This document shows positions 41,862 through 54,087 of a stretch of DNA of 64,000 nt, one piece after another. The stretch's first letter is position 1, and every line of letters begins with the position of its first letter. The notes below the pieces were generated by a model. That model was given only the letters and a program-made list of their open reading frames with translations, made no database searches and was not told where the DNA came from. Made by a program: the position numbers and the translations under genes. Location of the stretch: positions 69,837,367 to 69,901,366 of the forward strand of contig CM056580.1 in NCBI GenBank assembly GCA_029721435.1, read 5' to 3'. The DNA is from Gymnothorax reevesii. Its lineage: Eukaryota > Chordata > Actinopteri > Anguilliformes > Muraenidae.

Positions 41862-44569
41862 CAGTGCTGTGAAAAAGTTTTTCCCGATTTCTTAGTTTTT
41901 TGTATATTTTTCACACTGAAATATTTCAGATCATCAAACAAATAGTTATATTAGACAAAAATAACTGGAGGAAACACAAATTACAGTTTTAAATTATGAT
42001 TTCATTTATTAAGGGAAAAAGCTAACCAAACCTACCTGGCCCTATGTGAAAAAATAATTGCCCCCTAAACCTAATAACGGGTTGTGCCACCCTCTGCGAC
42101 AACAAATGCAATAAAGCGTTTGCAATAACTGGCAACGAGTCCTTCACATTGCTGTGGAGGAATTTTGGCCCACTCTTCTCTGCGGAATTGTTATAATTTA
42201 GGCACACTGCATGGTTTTTGAGCATGAATGGCCTGTTTAAGGTCATGCCACAGCATCTAAACCGGACTTTTGTAACCCTCACTTCACCAGGTTATTATAA
42301 CTAATAACTAATTTGATGAGCTATGAATGCAGTTTAGACCAATATCAAAAGCTCTTGGTACGACTATGGAGCCCAAGGTTGTAAAGGTTAGCAAAGACGC
42401 ACAACACAAACAGATAGGTTTGAGAAGTATATTATACAAAAATAAAAAACATTTTGTACATTCCCTGCCTATCTAAAGCCGGCTTCCTGAATGCACAGGC
42501 GCATATTAAAGGGCCCAAAAATAACCAATTTCAAGCAAAAAAAAAAAAAAAGAGTCTCTTTATGAACTTTCTTCAATAGGTTTGAAAGAAATAAATTTGC
42601 TTCCTTTGGAGTCCATGAAAGTTTTGGCGCGTGTGTCTATGTTTTGAAATAAATATGTTCTCTTCGCTACCCGGGTAGGTTTATATGTGATCTTCTCTGT
42701 ATTTCACATGAAGAAGTAGAATGATGATGGTTCCAAATATGCCACGGCTGGCCACACCAGGCTCTTGGTCCGTTCTCAACTTCCGCAGTTGGCTCGCCAC
42801 TGATCGCCAGGGTCAGGTTCAGATGATCTCTTTCTCTCTCTCTAAAAAACCAATCTATGCATACAGTACAGAATGCATTAGCTACTATTGTCTCATTTCT
42901 GTATAAATCTGATCAAATATCTCCATTCAATATCAATTTGATTATACCCAATTGTAGAGGATATAAATGCCCCAATCATTATTTAAATGAATAGGCGCAC
43001 ATCACACCACATAGGATAGGTCAGTTCCAATGAACAAACAATCAATCATGTACCTCCATCTTACAGCATAGAAATAAATCATGAGATTACAGAAACCAGA
43101 TATTTATGTTTTCAACCCTTTTTAAATCTATTTATGCATCTTAACATTTTAAACATTACATTTTAACCAAACATTTTCTATATTCATTCATTTAACAATT
43201 AAGACAAACTTCTGTCTCTCATTTATACTGAACATGTATATGGGCAATTAAATGAACTAAATCACCCTTTAGTCACATATAATAAACAAGAGGATAAATA
43301 TTTCCACAAGTGAGTGACTTCTAATGGTGGATAACTTAACTGGGCTAGCAGCAGAGCTAAAAGCAACCAGGTTCAAATTCAAATTCAAATGCTAGCGATT
43401 AGCACATGGCTAACACAATTAGCGTTCTTTTATGAACATCTTTAGCAACATGAAACAATCCGAATCTGGGTCTATATGGCATCAACAGCAAGAATGAGGG
43501 TCACAACTCCGACTGGTTTTGAAAAGGTGGTATTTCATGGCATAATGGAGTTTGCACAGTTAGTATAAGACTCGCATTAGCGTTAGCATTCTTACCGGAG
43601 TTATCTTGAGAAGCTCACAGAGCCATGCGGCGTGACTCCGCCTCTTACAGCTTCCAACCTAATAGACACACGATATTTCAATATTTGGTATGAGGTTGTA
43701 TATATTTCTATCCCTCAGAGGATTATTTCATACCAGTCCATGCCATAGATGCTTTTTGCAACGTATCCACTGGAAGAAAGAAGACGAGTGTTTCTCTAGT
43801 ATGTTTCCTGGCGTTCATTCATTCATTTTGTTCATGCGCCACCTACTGGCGAAGTAGGAGACTACATTTCAGTAACCTGGTACAGGTTACACTTTGATTA
43901 GGCCACTTCAAAACCTTCATTTTGTTTTATTTCCTAGCCATTCAGAGCTGGACTTGGTGGTGTGTTTCGGATCATTGTCCCGCTGCATAACTCAAGTGCG
44001 CTTGAGTTTGAGGTCACAAACTGATGGTCAGACATTGTCCTTCAAGATTTTCTGGTAGGGAGCAGAATTCATGGTTCCATCAATTACGGCAAGTCGTCCA
44101 GGTCCTGAAGCACCATCGCAGCCCCAGACATTCATACTACCACCACCATGTTTGACTGTTGGTATGATTTTCTTTTTATGAAATGTTGTGTTAGTTTTAC
44201 GCCAGATATAACAGGACGCACACCTTCCAAAAAGTTCAACTTTTGTCTCATCAGTTCACAGATTATTTTCCCAAAAGTCTTGGGGATCTTTAAGATGTTT
44301 CTTGGCAAATGTGAGTCGAGCCTTTGTGTTCTTTTTGGTCAGCAGTGGTTTTTGCCAATTGCTTTTTCACATAGTGCCAGGTGGATTAGGATAGCTTTTT
44401 TCCCTTTATAAATGAAATCATCATTCAAAAACTGCATTTTGTATTTACTCGAGCTATCTTTGTCTAATATTGAATTTTTTTGATGATCTGAAACATTTAA
44501 GTGTGACTAATATGCAGAAAAATAAGAAATCAGGAAAGGGGGCAACTACTTTTTCATTGCACTGTATGG
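41862..44569. mobile_element. Non-coding Tc1-type element, split by a solo LTR
   Basis: The left end tacagtgctgtgaaaaag and the right end (ctttttcattgcactgt) are inverted, and the subterminal atcatcaaac/tttgatgat and agacaaaaat/tttgtctaat segments pair too. The inner text (gaggaattttggcccactc; ggatcattgtcccgctgc) is the common fish type. The body is interrupted at 42,271-43,891; without that it would be about 1.1 kb. No transposase motif is visible. Confidence 0.75.
42271..43891. mobile_element. 1.6-kb solo LTR inserted in a Tc1-type element
   Basis: It begins TGTAACC and ends GGTTACA, flanked by CTTT on both sides (42,267-42,270 and 43,892-43,895). Removing it rejoins the host element text (cagcatctaaaccggact / ttgattaggccactt). 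There is no coding region. Confidence 0.7.
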
Positions 44570-44792
44570 CATCTATGACACCTCGCTTAGCAGCTTTAAA
44601 AAAAAATACTCATCAGGATAATCTGAGTACTGAAAAGACAGTATTTACACTCAAATTATTGCAAACATTTTTCATGCATTACATATATCTCTACTCAAAC
44701 CTACGCCCTTGCATTGCAAAGAATTACTACATATCTTTCTATGCCAAAGGTGCAAACGCGAATGCGTAAGTCACACATGCCATTGACACACC

Positions 44793-46330
44793 GACTTTAT
44801 TTATTTATTTATTTATTTTATTTATTTATTAATGTTTATTTAACCAAGAATAATTGAACCATTGAGATCGAGCATGTCTTTTACAAGGGAGACCTGACCA
44901 AGAAAGGCAGCAGCACATGTCTATAACACAAAATTAGAAAACAGTGTACACAACCTTAAGAAACAAGTCATTTCAAAATACAATACAGAGATACAAATGA
45001 CAAATAGCAATGACACAAAAATGCATATTTTGTGATAACACAGATGACAATGAGTGCAGCAACATTGTCCAGTTAATTCATGATCAAAGTCCTTTAAGAT
45101 AAGAGTAAAGTCATCATAAAAAATTAATTTTGGAGATTTTAAATCTTCCTGGAGGGTGTTCCATGTAAAAGGAGCAGCAAATGCGAATGCTCTTTTTCCC
45201 AACTCCGTGACATCCGGAACAGTTAATTGCAGAATATCTTGTGAGCGAAGGCCAAATTGGCTTTGGCTTCTGAGGAGAAACTGCATGTACACAAATAGGA
45301 TGGGACCAGACCAAGGAGAATTTCATAAATAAAAACCAACCAGTGCATATGTCAGCATACATACAAAAAAGGCTAATCAGATTTTGCATGCAAAATACAG
45401 TGATGGGTGTGGCATTTACTTCCTGTGACAAATCTTAAGGCACAACGATACTCAATATTCAATGACGGCAAAAATTCGGCAAAAAAAAACCCATTTACAA
45501 CACATAACCATAGTCTACCAAGGGCAAGAAGGTTGATAGTACGAGAAATTTTCTAGTTTTTAATGAGAAGCGGAATCTGTTTTAAAAATAGAAGCCTAAT
45601 TTCACTTTGAGCGTAGATATCAGATTGGAAAAATGAGACTAAAATGATAACTGATGATTAATGACGAAGCCCAAGTACTTATAACTGGACACTAATTCAT
45701 TTTCTTCTCCTTGAATGGTTGAAATGCTTGAGAGGTTCAGTGATAACGCAGCTGAATTTGAAAACATCCTAAGTTTTATTTTGTGTCCATTTAAAACTGG
45801 CTTCAGTTACTGCCAGTGAAGCTGAACAAAAATGCAGATTGTACCAAATCAAAGATCTATACAACAGACGACGAGCAACACTAAATAATGGCATCATCAG
45901 CATTAAAATAGGACAAAGCATTTGATAGGTTTTCTCAAAAATTTTTGATATAGAGAACAGTATAGTCCCCAGCACAGAACCTTGTGGCACACCCTTTGAT
46001 ACAGTGAGAAAAGAGGAGGGAGATCCGCCTTTCTGAACACATTTCATTCCATCAGACAAATAATTGGCAAGGCAAGATGCTGCTTGCTTAGATATGCCAA
46101 TGATGAGGAAGTAATTGATCTGTATGCTGTGATCAACAGCATCAAATGCTTTTGATAAATCAATAAATAGTGCCATGCAAATTTTTTTCAGTCTATCTCC
46201 CCAATGATTTCCTTCATTACTTTAAGGGCAACAGTGATGGTGTTATGCCGTTTTCTAAAACCAGATTGATATGTGTATAAAATGCCATTTTCATCGTCCA
46301 TGACTGATGCTAGCTTTTGGACTTGCCACT
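44793..46330 (-). mobile_element. LINE retrotransposon 3' fragment
   Basis: A (TTTA)n tract at 44,793-44,830 is the tail on the - strand. The following text (atgtttatttaaccaagaa; aagggagacctgaccaag) is a common fish LINE 3'UTR. Reverse transcriptase remains lie at 45,769-46,310. The 5' part is missing, as usual for LINEs. Confidence 0.8.
45769..46310 (-). pseudogene. LINE reverse transcriptase fragment
   Basis: The - strand frame has FIDLSKAFDAVDHSIQINYF (RT motif with the first catalytic Asp) and GVPQGSVLGTILF. Upstream, in a shifted frame, is YQSGFRKRHNTITVA. The catalytic YADD-type motif is not preserved. A non-LTR RT of the jockey/Rex-like kind is likely; the clade is not resolved. Confidence 0.8.
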
Positions 46331-46960
46331 GATAATAACTTGGGGTGGCTTTGTCCTCTTTAGCCCAGAAAGCACAGTGGCTGGTTTTCCCAAAGTCTAT
46401 GTAAAATGTTGACTCATCAGACCAAATAAAAAACTTCTACTGTGCCACTTTATATCTTGGATGACACCGAGCCCCGAGAAGCTGGCATAACTTTTGGAAA
46501 GTATTGATGTATTGCTTTGGCTTTGTACTGTACAGCTTTAACTTGCAGTTGTGAATGTAGCAGCGAATAGAGTTTACTGACATGGGATTACAAAAGTATT
46601 TCTGAGGTCATGTCTTGATATCCGTAACAGTTGCATGCTGGTTCTTAAAAGCAAATACCAGAATAATAAGCTGAGTGCCACATGAATTATATAGGGTGCT
46701 ATTTTTGCATGATCTAGCTATTCTTTAGAGTTCCTTTGCCAATTAAGTGGTAATTGGGCAAATTGGATTTATATCATGGTCAAAACAAGTACACTTTTTG
46801 AATTTGAAAAAAAAAAAGTTTGAAGAATCCATCTTTCAAATTTTCTGAGTGGAGCTGAAGTCAATAAGCACATCCATTTGCAATGTCATATCAGTATATA
46901 AGTAAACCTTTCTATTTATGAACCAAAATATGAAGAATTCACAGAGAAACAGACTAAATT
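46331..46960 (-). mobile_element. Tc1-like remnant next to the LINE
   Basis: Text such as gactcatcagaccaaata and cagctttaacttgcagttg matches the non-catalytic transposase part in the copies at 600-730 and 49,370-49,500. It is heavily mutated. Confidence 0.55.
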
Positions 46961-47857
46961 ATGCATATGGACATGCAAGCTGCATGACTGTTTGATAGAT
47001 GGGATAGAACCCCTGGGTGTTACTTTATTTGCTTATGGTAATCCAGCCATGTCAGAACATGTTTTAAAATTTTTTGCTGCAATAACTGCATTCCAGCTGT
47101 ACTAGTGTTCGATGATGTATACTCTTTTCTTTTGATGTGCCTTGTCATGATCCACTCCAGCCCATTTTCTTGCCAAGTCACTTACAAAAACTCTTTGCGA
47201 GCATCAGAATTGTTTTGAACATTCCTCTACATGTTTCCTTGACCTTGCTAAAAACCATCACATAGATCAAGAGAAAGTGACAGGAAGCTTTTGAAGTACC
47301 TTGGAATAGGTTTGAAAAAATCTGATGTCCATTCATTCAGTATATCATCGGCTCTGTTCGCTGCTGAAACCAAGCGCAATCGCAGGCAACAGCCGGTCTC
47401 TGCTCTGCCTCAAGTGCGCCACAGACAGAGAAATTGATGCTCCAGTGAAAAATGCTTGTAGAATGGAACTGCCTTTGCTACATGCTTGAGTCCTCAAAGC
47501 CGGAATCCAGTTCGAAACCAGCAGGATCTGAGTTAACTCGACAATCAACCTCATTCCTCTTAGTCTGCAACACAACAGTATTTCACTTCCATTTATGCAA
47601 GTGAGCCATTTTAGTACTAACATCCAAGCCAAATAAACTTGGGGTATCAATCAATAAATAGCAAGAAAAAAACATATTTTGTCTCGTTACAAGACAGACA
47701 TATTTGAACAGTATTTCTCTCTGACTTATTCTATTTGTGGGAGTAGCCCACCAGGGTGTTGGGTAATTTAGCCAGTGAAACCCACAACTTAAGGTCCATT
47801 TCCAGAGCATCGGTAGGGAGGTGGACCTAGCTGGCTAGACACGCGACGCATGGTAGT
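46961..47857. other. Intergenic DNA, nothing recognised
   Basis: Short frames at 47,345-47,810 lack known motifs. Confidence 0.4.
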
Positions 47858-48173
47858 ACGAACCCCAGTTCCAATGAAATTGGGACATTATGTAAAACGT
47901 GAATGAAAACAGAATACATTTGCAAATCCTTTTCGACCTATATTCAATTGAGTACACTACAAAGACAAGATATTTAATGTTCAAACTCATAAACTTTATT
48001 GTTTTTTTGGAAATACTCGCTCATTTTGAATTTGATGCCTGCAACACGTTCCAAAAAAGCTGGGACAGGGGCATGTTTACCACTGTGTTACTTCACTTTT
48101 CTTTTTAACCACACTCAATAAGCATTTGGGAACTGAGGACACTAATTGAAGAGTCCACTTGCAAAGCCTTTTA

Positions 48174-48895
48174 AGTCAAGTTGGTCCATTTTTTAGAAAA
48201 ATCTGATTTTTTGGTAGGCATAGAAATGATCTTCCATAGATAGAAATTTTCACTATACTGAAACTATTAGTCTTGCAGACATAATCCATGAGGCAATTCA
48301 TCATTTTGTTAAAGAAATGACTGATTTTGCAACACAAAGTTTTGATTTAGTAGGTTTTGAAAGCGGAGAGGAAATTTAGCAGGTTTTGACAGTGTTTAAA
48401 CCAGCCCCATTGCTCAATGGGTGACGGTATTTTACTCAGGACCCACACTACAAACAACTCGATGATACAGACAGCACAGTGGTTGAATAGCTGCTATGAC
48501 AATGACAACATATACATGAGTGCATGGGTTCAAACCCCCCTGTTATAGTATCACAAGATTTGTTTGCATTTTCTGTAATCGGAACGAAACTTGAGTCTGC
48601 ATCCCCTATCTTGAGTTAGAGAAAGCAAAAGATGTACAGACTATGAAAGCTCGACTGTGATTGGTTCCTTCTGGCGAATGAAAACGGAATCACGTTTCCA
48701 CATTGGCTGATGACTTAGCAGAATTTGACGAAGTTTTCCTCCTTGACTTGGATGGTTTTAACAAAGTTTCAATTTTTCCGTTATAATTTATAACATGATT
48801 AAATAGGTTTTGAAAGTGGAGCTATTTGTGGGACATGCACAGGTGCCTGAAAGAGAGGCTAAGAGAGATAACTCATTTATTTTCAAAACTTGACT
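48174..48895. mobile_element. 722-bp TA-flanked non-autonomous element inside Tc1
   Basis: The ends AGTCAAGTT and AACTTGACT are inverted and flanked by TA at 48,172-48,173 and 48,896-48,897. Comparison with the uninterrupted family member at 130-150 shows the host sequence rejoins cleanly. Inside is a tRNA-like stretch (gcacagtggttgaat ... gggttcaaaccccc) and repeated taggttttgaaag phrases. Confidence 0.7.
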
Positions 48896-48898
48896 TAG

Positions 48899-49814
48899 CA
48901 GGTTCTTTCCCATTCTTGCTTGATGTACGACATCAGTTGCTCTACAGTCCAGGGTCTCCATTGTAGTATTTTATGCTTCATAATGCACCACAAATTTTCA
49001 ATTGGAGACAGGTCTGGACTGTAGGCAGGCCAGGCTATTACTCGCACTCTTTCACTACGAAGCCACGCTGTTGTAACATGTCCAGAATGTGCCTTGGCGT
49101 TGTCTTGCTGAAATAAGCAGGGAAGCCCCTGAAAAAGACATTGCTTGGATGGCAACATATGTTGCTCCAAAACCTGTATGTACCTTTCAGCATTAATGGT
49201 GCCTCCACAGATGTGCACGTCACCCATGCCAGGGGCACTAACACATCACCATACATCACAGATAATGGCTTTTGAACTGTGCGCTGATAACAATCTGTAT
49301 GGTCCTTTTTCTCTTCAGCCCAGAGGACAAGACATCCATGATTTCCAAAAACATTTTGAAATGTGGACTCGTGAGACCACAGCACACTTTTCCACTTTGG
49401 GTCAGTGCATCTCAGAGGAGCTCGGGCCCAGAGAAGCCAGCGGCGTTTATGGGTGTTGTTGTATGGCTTTTGTTTTGCATGACAGAGTTTTAATTTGCAC
49501 TTTTAGATGTAGTGACAAACCATGTTAACGGATACCGGTTTTCCAAAGTGTTCCTGAGCCCTGACAGAATGATGTCAGTTTTTCATGTAGGGCTGCCTGA
49601 GGGACCGACGGTCATAGGTATTCAATGTTGGTTTTCAGCCTTGCCGCTTACATGTTGAGATTTCTCTGGATTCTCTGAACTTTTTCATGATATTATGGAC
49701 TGTAGATGATGAAATCCCTAAATTCCTTGTAATTGCACATCGACAAGTGTAGTTCTTAAACTGTGGGACAATTTGCTCTCGCAGTTGTTCACAAAGTGGC
49801 GAACCTCGCCCCAT
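48899..49814 (-). pseudogene. Tc1-like transposase, disabled
   Basis: Start ATG at 49,814 (MGRGSPLCEQLREQIVPQFK), then LGISSSTVHNIMKKFRE. The catalytic part at 48,899-49,227 has FQQDNAKAHSG and YSPDLSPIENLW. A stop after CKRQG and later frameshifts break it, and the C terminus is separated by the inserted element. Confidence 0.85.
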
Positions 49815-50184
49815 CCTTGCATCTGAACGACTGAGCCTTTCAGGGAGCTCCTTTCATACCAAATCATGACACTTTCCTGTTTTTGACTCAACCTGTTCAC
49901 CTATGGAATGTTCCAAACAGGTGTTTTTTGAGCATTCCTCAACTTTCCCAGTCTATGTGCCCCTGTCCCAGCTTTTTTGGAAGGAGTTGCAGGCATCAAA
50001 TTCAAAATGAGAGAATATTTCCAAAAAAAAAAAAAACTATAAAGTTTATCAGTTTGAACATTAAATATCTTGTCTTTCTAATGTACTCAATTGAATTTAA
50101 GTCAAAAGGATTTGCATTTTCATCGCTTTCTGTTTTTATTCACATTTTACACAATACCCCAACTTCATTGGATTTGGGCTTTTG

Positions 50185-52246
50185 TGTTTCATGATTTTGC
50201 GGAAAACCACGGTTGCACTGCACTCTTAATTTGATAAACTGGTATGGGCAGATTTTGTTAAGTATGGCCTGAGTGCATCATTGAGCCATGTTTTAGTCCT
50301 GCCCAAAAAAATCCAAAAAATAAAAATGACGAAAAACTGTTTAGAGGTCTAACTCCACATTTTAGCACTAATTTAGTCTTGTGACATGTTATCATCAACT
50401 ATTTTCTTACGTGCATTATGTATTTATAATAAAACTTCAGATTTCACTTTACCCGGACTTTGACAGTGACATCTGAGAGATGAGAGTTCTTGCTTGTCAT
50501 TTAATTCCATCTGCCAAACTGACATGGCATCAGTTGATCTCCAGTACCCAGCTTTGGTTTACACAAGTCGTTACCAGTTTCCCTAACCCTAACCACAAGT
50601 CGTTCCCTAAGGCTTTCAGCCTTGCCCCCTACACATTGATTCGACAAGATTCCTTCCATCTTTTAATTTATTGCATACTATGGAGGGTAAAATGCCTTAC
50701 AAATCCTACAAATTCGTCTTTGCGGAACATTTTTCTCAAAGATAAGGATTATACATGCAAATGCATCTGTTGGCAAATTTGTGTGCCTTGGCCCACTTTT
50801 ACTCTTGAGGGTCTAGGCCTTTTTTTTTAGAGGGTCCTCTATTCTATAACACATTTATCTCACCTTCAACATAAACTGTTTTTCATCTCCGTGTGATTGA
50901 AATGTCTCGCATCATTATCAGTCCAAAATTGCCCCCTTGTCAACTTTTGTGGAGTCATTTACAGTCATCAGATATGACATAAAGAACATTTTCAATAATC
51001 AATTGAATTTTCTGGTTAAAGCATCAAATAGTGTGTTGTTGTAGTGTTTGCTGTACAGTAGAGGGTGGTTGGATTTTTCAAATCCCTCATCTTTGATTTC
51101 ATTTGCATTTTCCATAATGTGCCAACTTTCTCTGTATTGGGGTTGTAGTTTTGCAATTGTTTAAATCTGTTCAATTTTTCTCCAACAAAGGCATGTCAGT
51201 TTTTCCACTGCTTTATATTTCCACAAACATTGCCATATAAAATATTAAGGCGTCCAGAATATTTTCTTCTGCTTTAAAGTGAGCAGACTGCCCTGAAATT
51301 GTAATTTTAACAGAAACTGCCTTCATTCAAATCATATATTGAAGTATTTTGCTTTTTAAAATGATTGGTGATATAATCAACTCGGCCTGAACGATTTTCC
51401 TATCCGCAGGTTTATGCTGTTGGGCAAATCCAATTTATTTTCTTAGCAACCTGCTCACTGACACCTTGGCCATTGTTGCTAAGATATAGGAATGTGGGTT
51501 ACTATACAGCCTTAAAGGGGAATTTCAAAAAATAAGAAAAGAAATCGGGTGTTTTGCTATTTTCGTAGAGTGAACCTATGTTAAAATTAATTGATTTAAA
51601 TACCCTCGAAGAGACTCGTCAGGAGTGCACAGTCCTGTAAGAGCTCTGTTTGGCATCAATGGGCGTAGAGAGATAATTTACTGCACACGTATTAAAAAGA
51701 CGTCTACCAGCCATATTACAGGGGTTGGGTTTCTTATTTATGGGTCCTTAAGATTTTCAGAGACAAAAAAAGCTAATTCGTTCTTCAAAATCTTACTTCG
51801 TTAAATGCAGTATTAAGATGCAATTTGCCTTATTGTAGCTGCTTGTTTTTCATAAGGACAATACCGATTAACTTCTGAATTCACACGACTGAGGGCGTCA
51901 ACGACCCCCGAATATGTTTGTCGACGTTTTTGTTTGAACTTCATATGTAAGCCCAAGTAAAATCAGACGTGCCTTCTTTTCTCTGAATGAGCACGACTCA
52001 ACCCGAATATCACCAGTAGACGGCGCATTGTGTCAAGGTCTTAAATTCGTCCCTCGGCTTCTAATTAACATGTCAATTAACCACCGCCCTTACACCCGCC
52101 CCAACGTGACACGCCCATGTGTATTGCTATGCTTTAAATCCCTTTATTTTGATAATAACGCGTGGCATACGAAGTAGGCTAGCCTATTTCTCCATGGTGG
52201 CGCTGCGCCTGCAGGTGACGTTGGCAGTTTACTCATCCTATGGAAA
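50185..52246. other. Intergenic DNA between the repeat cluster and pdlim2
   Basis: A Tc1-like right end (gtgccaactttctctgta, ggggttgta) ends near 51,149, with its element body poorly preserved from about 50,880. The 103-116 aa frames here have no known motif. The last 200 bases become GC-richer and lead into the candidate promoter. Confidence 0.4.
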
Positions 52247-52364
52247 CCAATATAGGGAACCGCATTTCTCAGAGCATCTTCATGAAGTCATTTTAGGTTT
52301 CACAGCTTTGTGGTCGTGCATCGGTCACATGGACGATATATAGCACCACGGTGCAACTGTGATA
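52247..52364 (+). promoter_or_regulatory. pdlim2: Candidate pdlim2 promoter with CArG box and TATA-like box
   Basis: CCAATATAGG at 52,247-52,256 is a perfect CC(A/T)6GG serum-response element. About 80 bases downstream is ATATATAG at 52,336-52,343. A TSS near 52,365 would give a first exon that ends at the GTAAGC donor at 52,607. SRF control would suit an actin-associated PDZ-LIM gene (inference). Confidence 0.45.
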
Positions 52365-52606
52365 CGGACGCGAATTGTCATCCTGTGGGACTTTTTGACG
52401 ATTTTTGGAGGAAACCGAACAGCAGTGCGCTCCGCTGAAGGCTCATACACTCGCAGAGGTCTGGCTTGTTAGTTTCTCTGACGCACTTGACGTTTTGTAG
52501 CCAAGCCACGAGGAAATCTCCGTTCTGCAGGTGTAAGCGACTCGGGACGGCTGTAAAACTTATATAATTTTGGCGTCGGAAATATTTCAACGGCGTTGGC
52601 TGCCTG
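52365..52606 (+). other. pdlim2: Candidate non-coding first exon of pdlim2
   Basis: GC-richer sequence with several CpGs, ending GCCTG|gtaagc. The start is estimated from the TATA-like box. It would splice over 9.2 kb to the acceptor at 61,785. No ATG frame in it needs to be coding. Confidence 0.45.
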
Positions 52607-54009
52607 GTAAGCTTTCCTGCATTCTATTACGTATTCTGGTGTAAATTAGAGTATGAATCGTCAATAATAGAGTTAGCGGTAAAAGATGGTGATGGTGGCA
52701 AAATGATGCCAGCTGGATATTTGCATTTTAAGCCAAATTAGTGCCATTCTGCTTCAGTCACGGTTTCAGTCGCTATAACACTTTTAGAAAATTCCGAATA
52801 CCTTCTTGCGTTCAAACATCCAAAGGTGCGCCGCATCATAGCGATTTGGAGGTCTGCGGTAAACCCAAATCTGCCTATTTCTCATCTTTTATCAATAAAA
52901 ATATTGGATTATCACAGGTCTGGTGGAGGGCTGAAGAGAGCATGGACAGTGATTTTATTTGTTTCTCGTATTGAGTGATGTGGCATCTTACTTTTTGCGC
53001 CCTGACGATGTTACACATGCCTCTATTCCCGCTCGGTGACTACTGAGCAGAGGTTCAGCCCTCTAACTGAATTGCCTTGTCCGAGCCCTTTTTTGGGGCA
53101 TTTTGGCATCTAACTACTTGATGAAATTGCGGAGAATTTATTTCGGCTGTATTTCCTTTGTCATCAATCCCTCGTCTGAAAATGTATTTTTTAACAATTG
53201 GAGTAAATTGCATTTGCTTCTCATATGTAGATATGCGTTAAGTTCGGCTGACGGATTTATATTGTGCGAGAATTAATTCAGTTGATGGAGACTGGTAAAA
53301 AACGAAGGTAGGCTCTTTTGAGTTGAAAACAGTTGGCTCACGCTGAGACGGGCCAGGCTGCATATCATCTTTTGGTGCAAAAACAATGTACCTTGCAATT
53401 TTAGAATGGCTTCAGATTGCTATTTAAGTCTAAAGACCAAAATTGTTCATAAATACAGACTATGACTCGGTTGCTTTGTGCAGCAAGTCGAACTGCTTTC
53501 AAAACCTTTAGAAAATTGGAAAACTGTCATTAGAACTACGCTATCGTTCAATAAGGCATTGTGAGACATCGAGTTTTGCATGTTTAACGTTGACCCACTC
53601 ATTTTTTAATGTAGTCTATCCCAAAATTATTCTCCTTAGAGTGTTTTCTCAGTTATGACTATTTGAAGCTATGCAGTAGTACTAGGTTTACAAATGCCAG
53701 TCAGAGCCTCCTTCCACTTCAATCCTGCCTCTCCCACTGTATGGGAATGGGTTCATTGAAATATCATAGCTATAAATTTTAACTGCGCCTATGATCAGAG
53801 TAGTGGAGCTAGTAGTGTCTTCGTACAGACTGTCCCTAATCCTGCCTTGATTGATAGGACCGTACATGTTTTGTGTGTAACAGTTGCTGAATGTCCCTAT
53901 GTATGGTAGGCTGAGGCAACCTTGCTTTACGTTTCAACACTTTGGAGATAGCAAATTATGCCAGTCCTTAAGTGCTGGTAGTTTTTAATTAGTTGATTTT
54001 TTTAATTTA

Positions 54010-54011
<2 letters not shown>

Positions 54012-54078
<67 letters not shown>

Positions 54079-54087
54079 GTGTGTGTA
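54012..54087. repeat. (GT)n microsatellite
   Basis: About 35 GT dinucleotides with a short GC interruption. Confidence 0.95.

Larger units (their letters stand above)
47859..50184 (-). mobile_element. Tc1-like transposon, both ends present, interrupted
   Basis: The left end (cgaaccccagttcc) lies after a TA and the right end (ggatttgggctttt) mirrors it. Inverted subterminal parts at 47,890-48,060 and 49,975-50,150 pair. It belongs to the family at 1-1430. The insert at 48,174-48,895 interrupts it. Confidence 0.88.

Noticed and set aside
50480..50830. 116-residue + frame
   Set aside because: No family motif, no start context or splice support, and flanked by repeat remnants.
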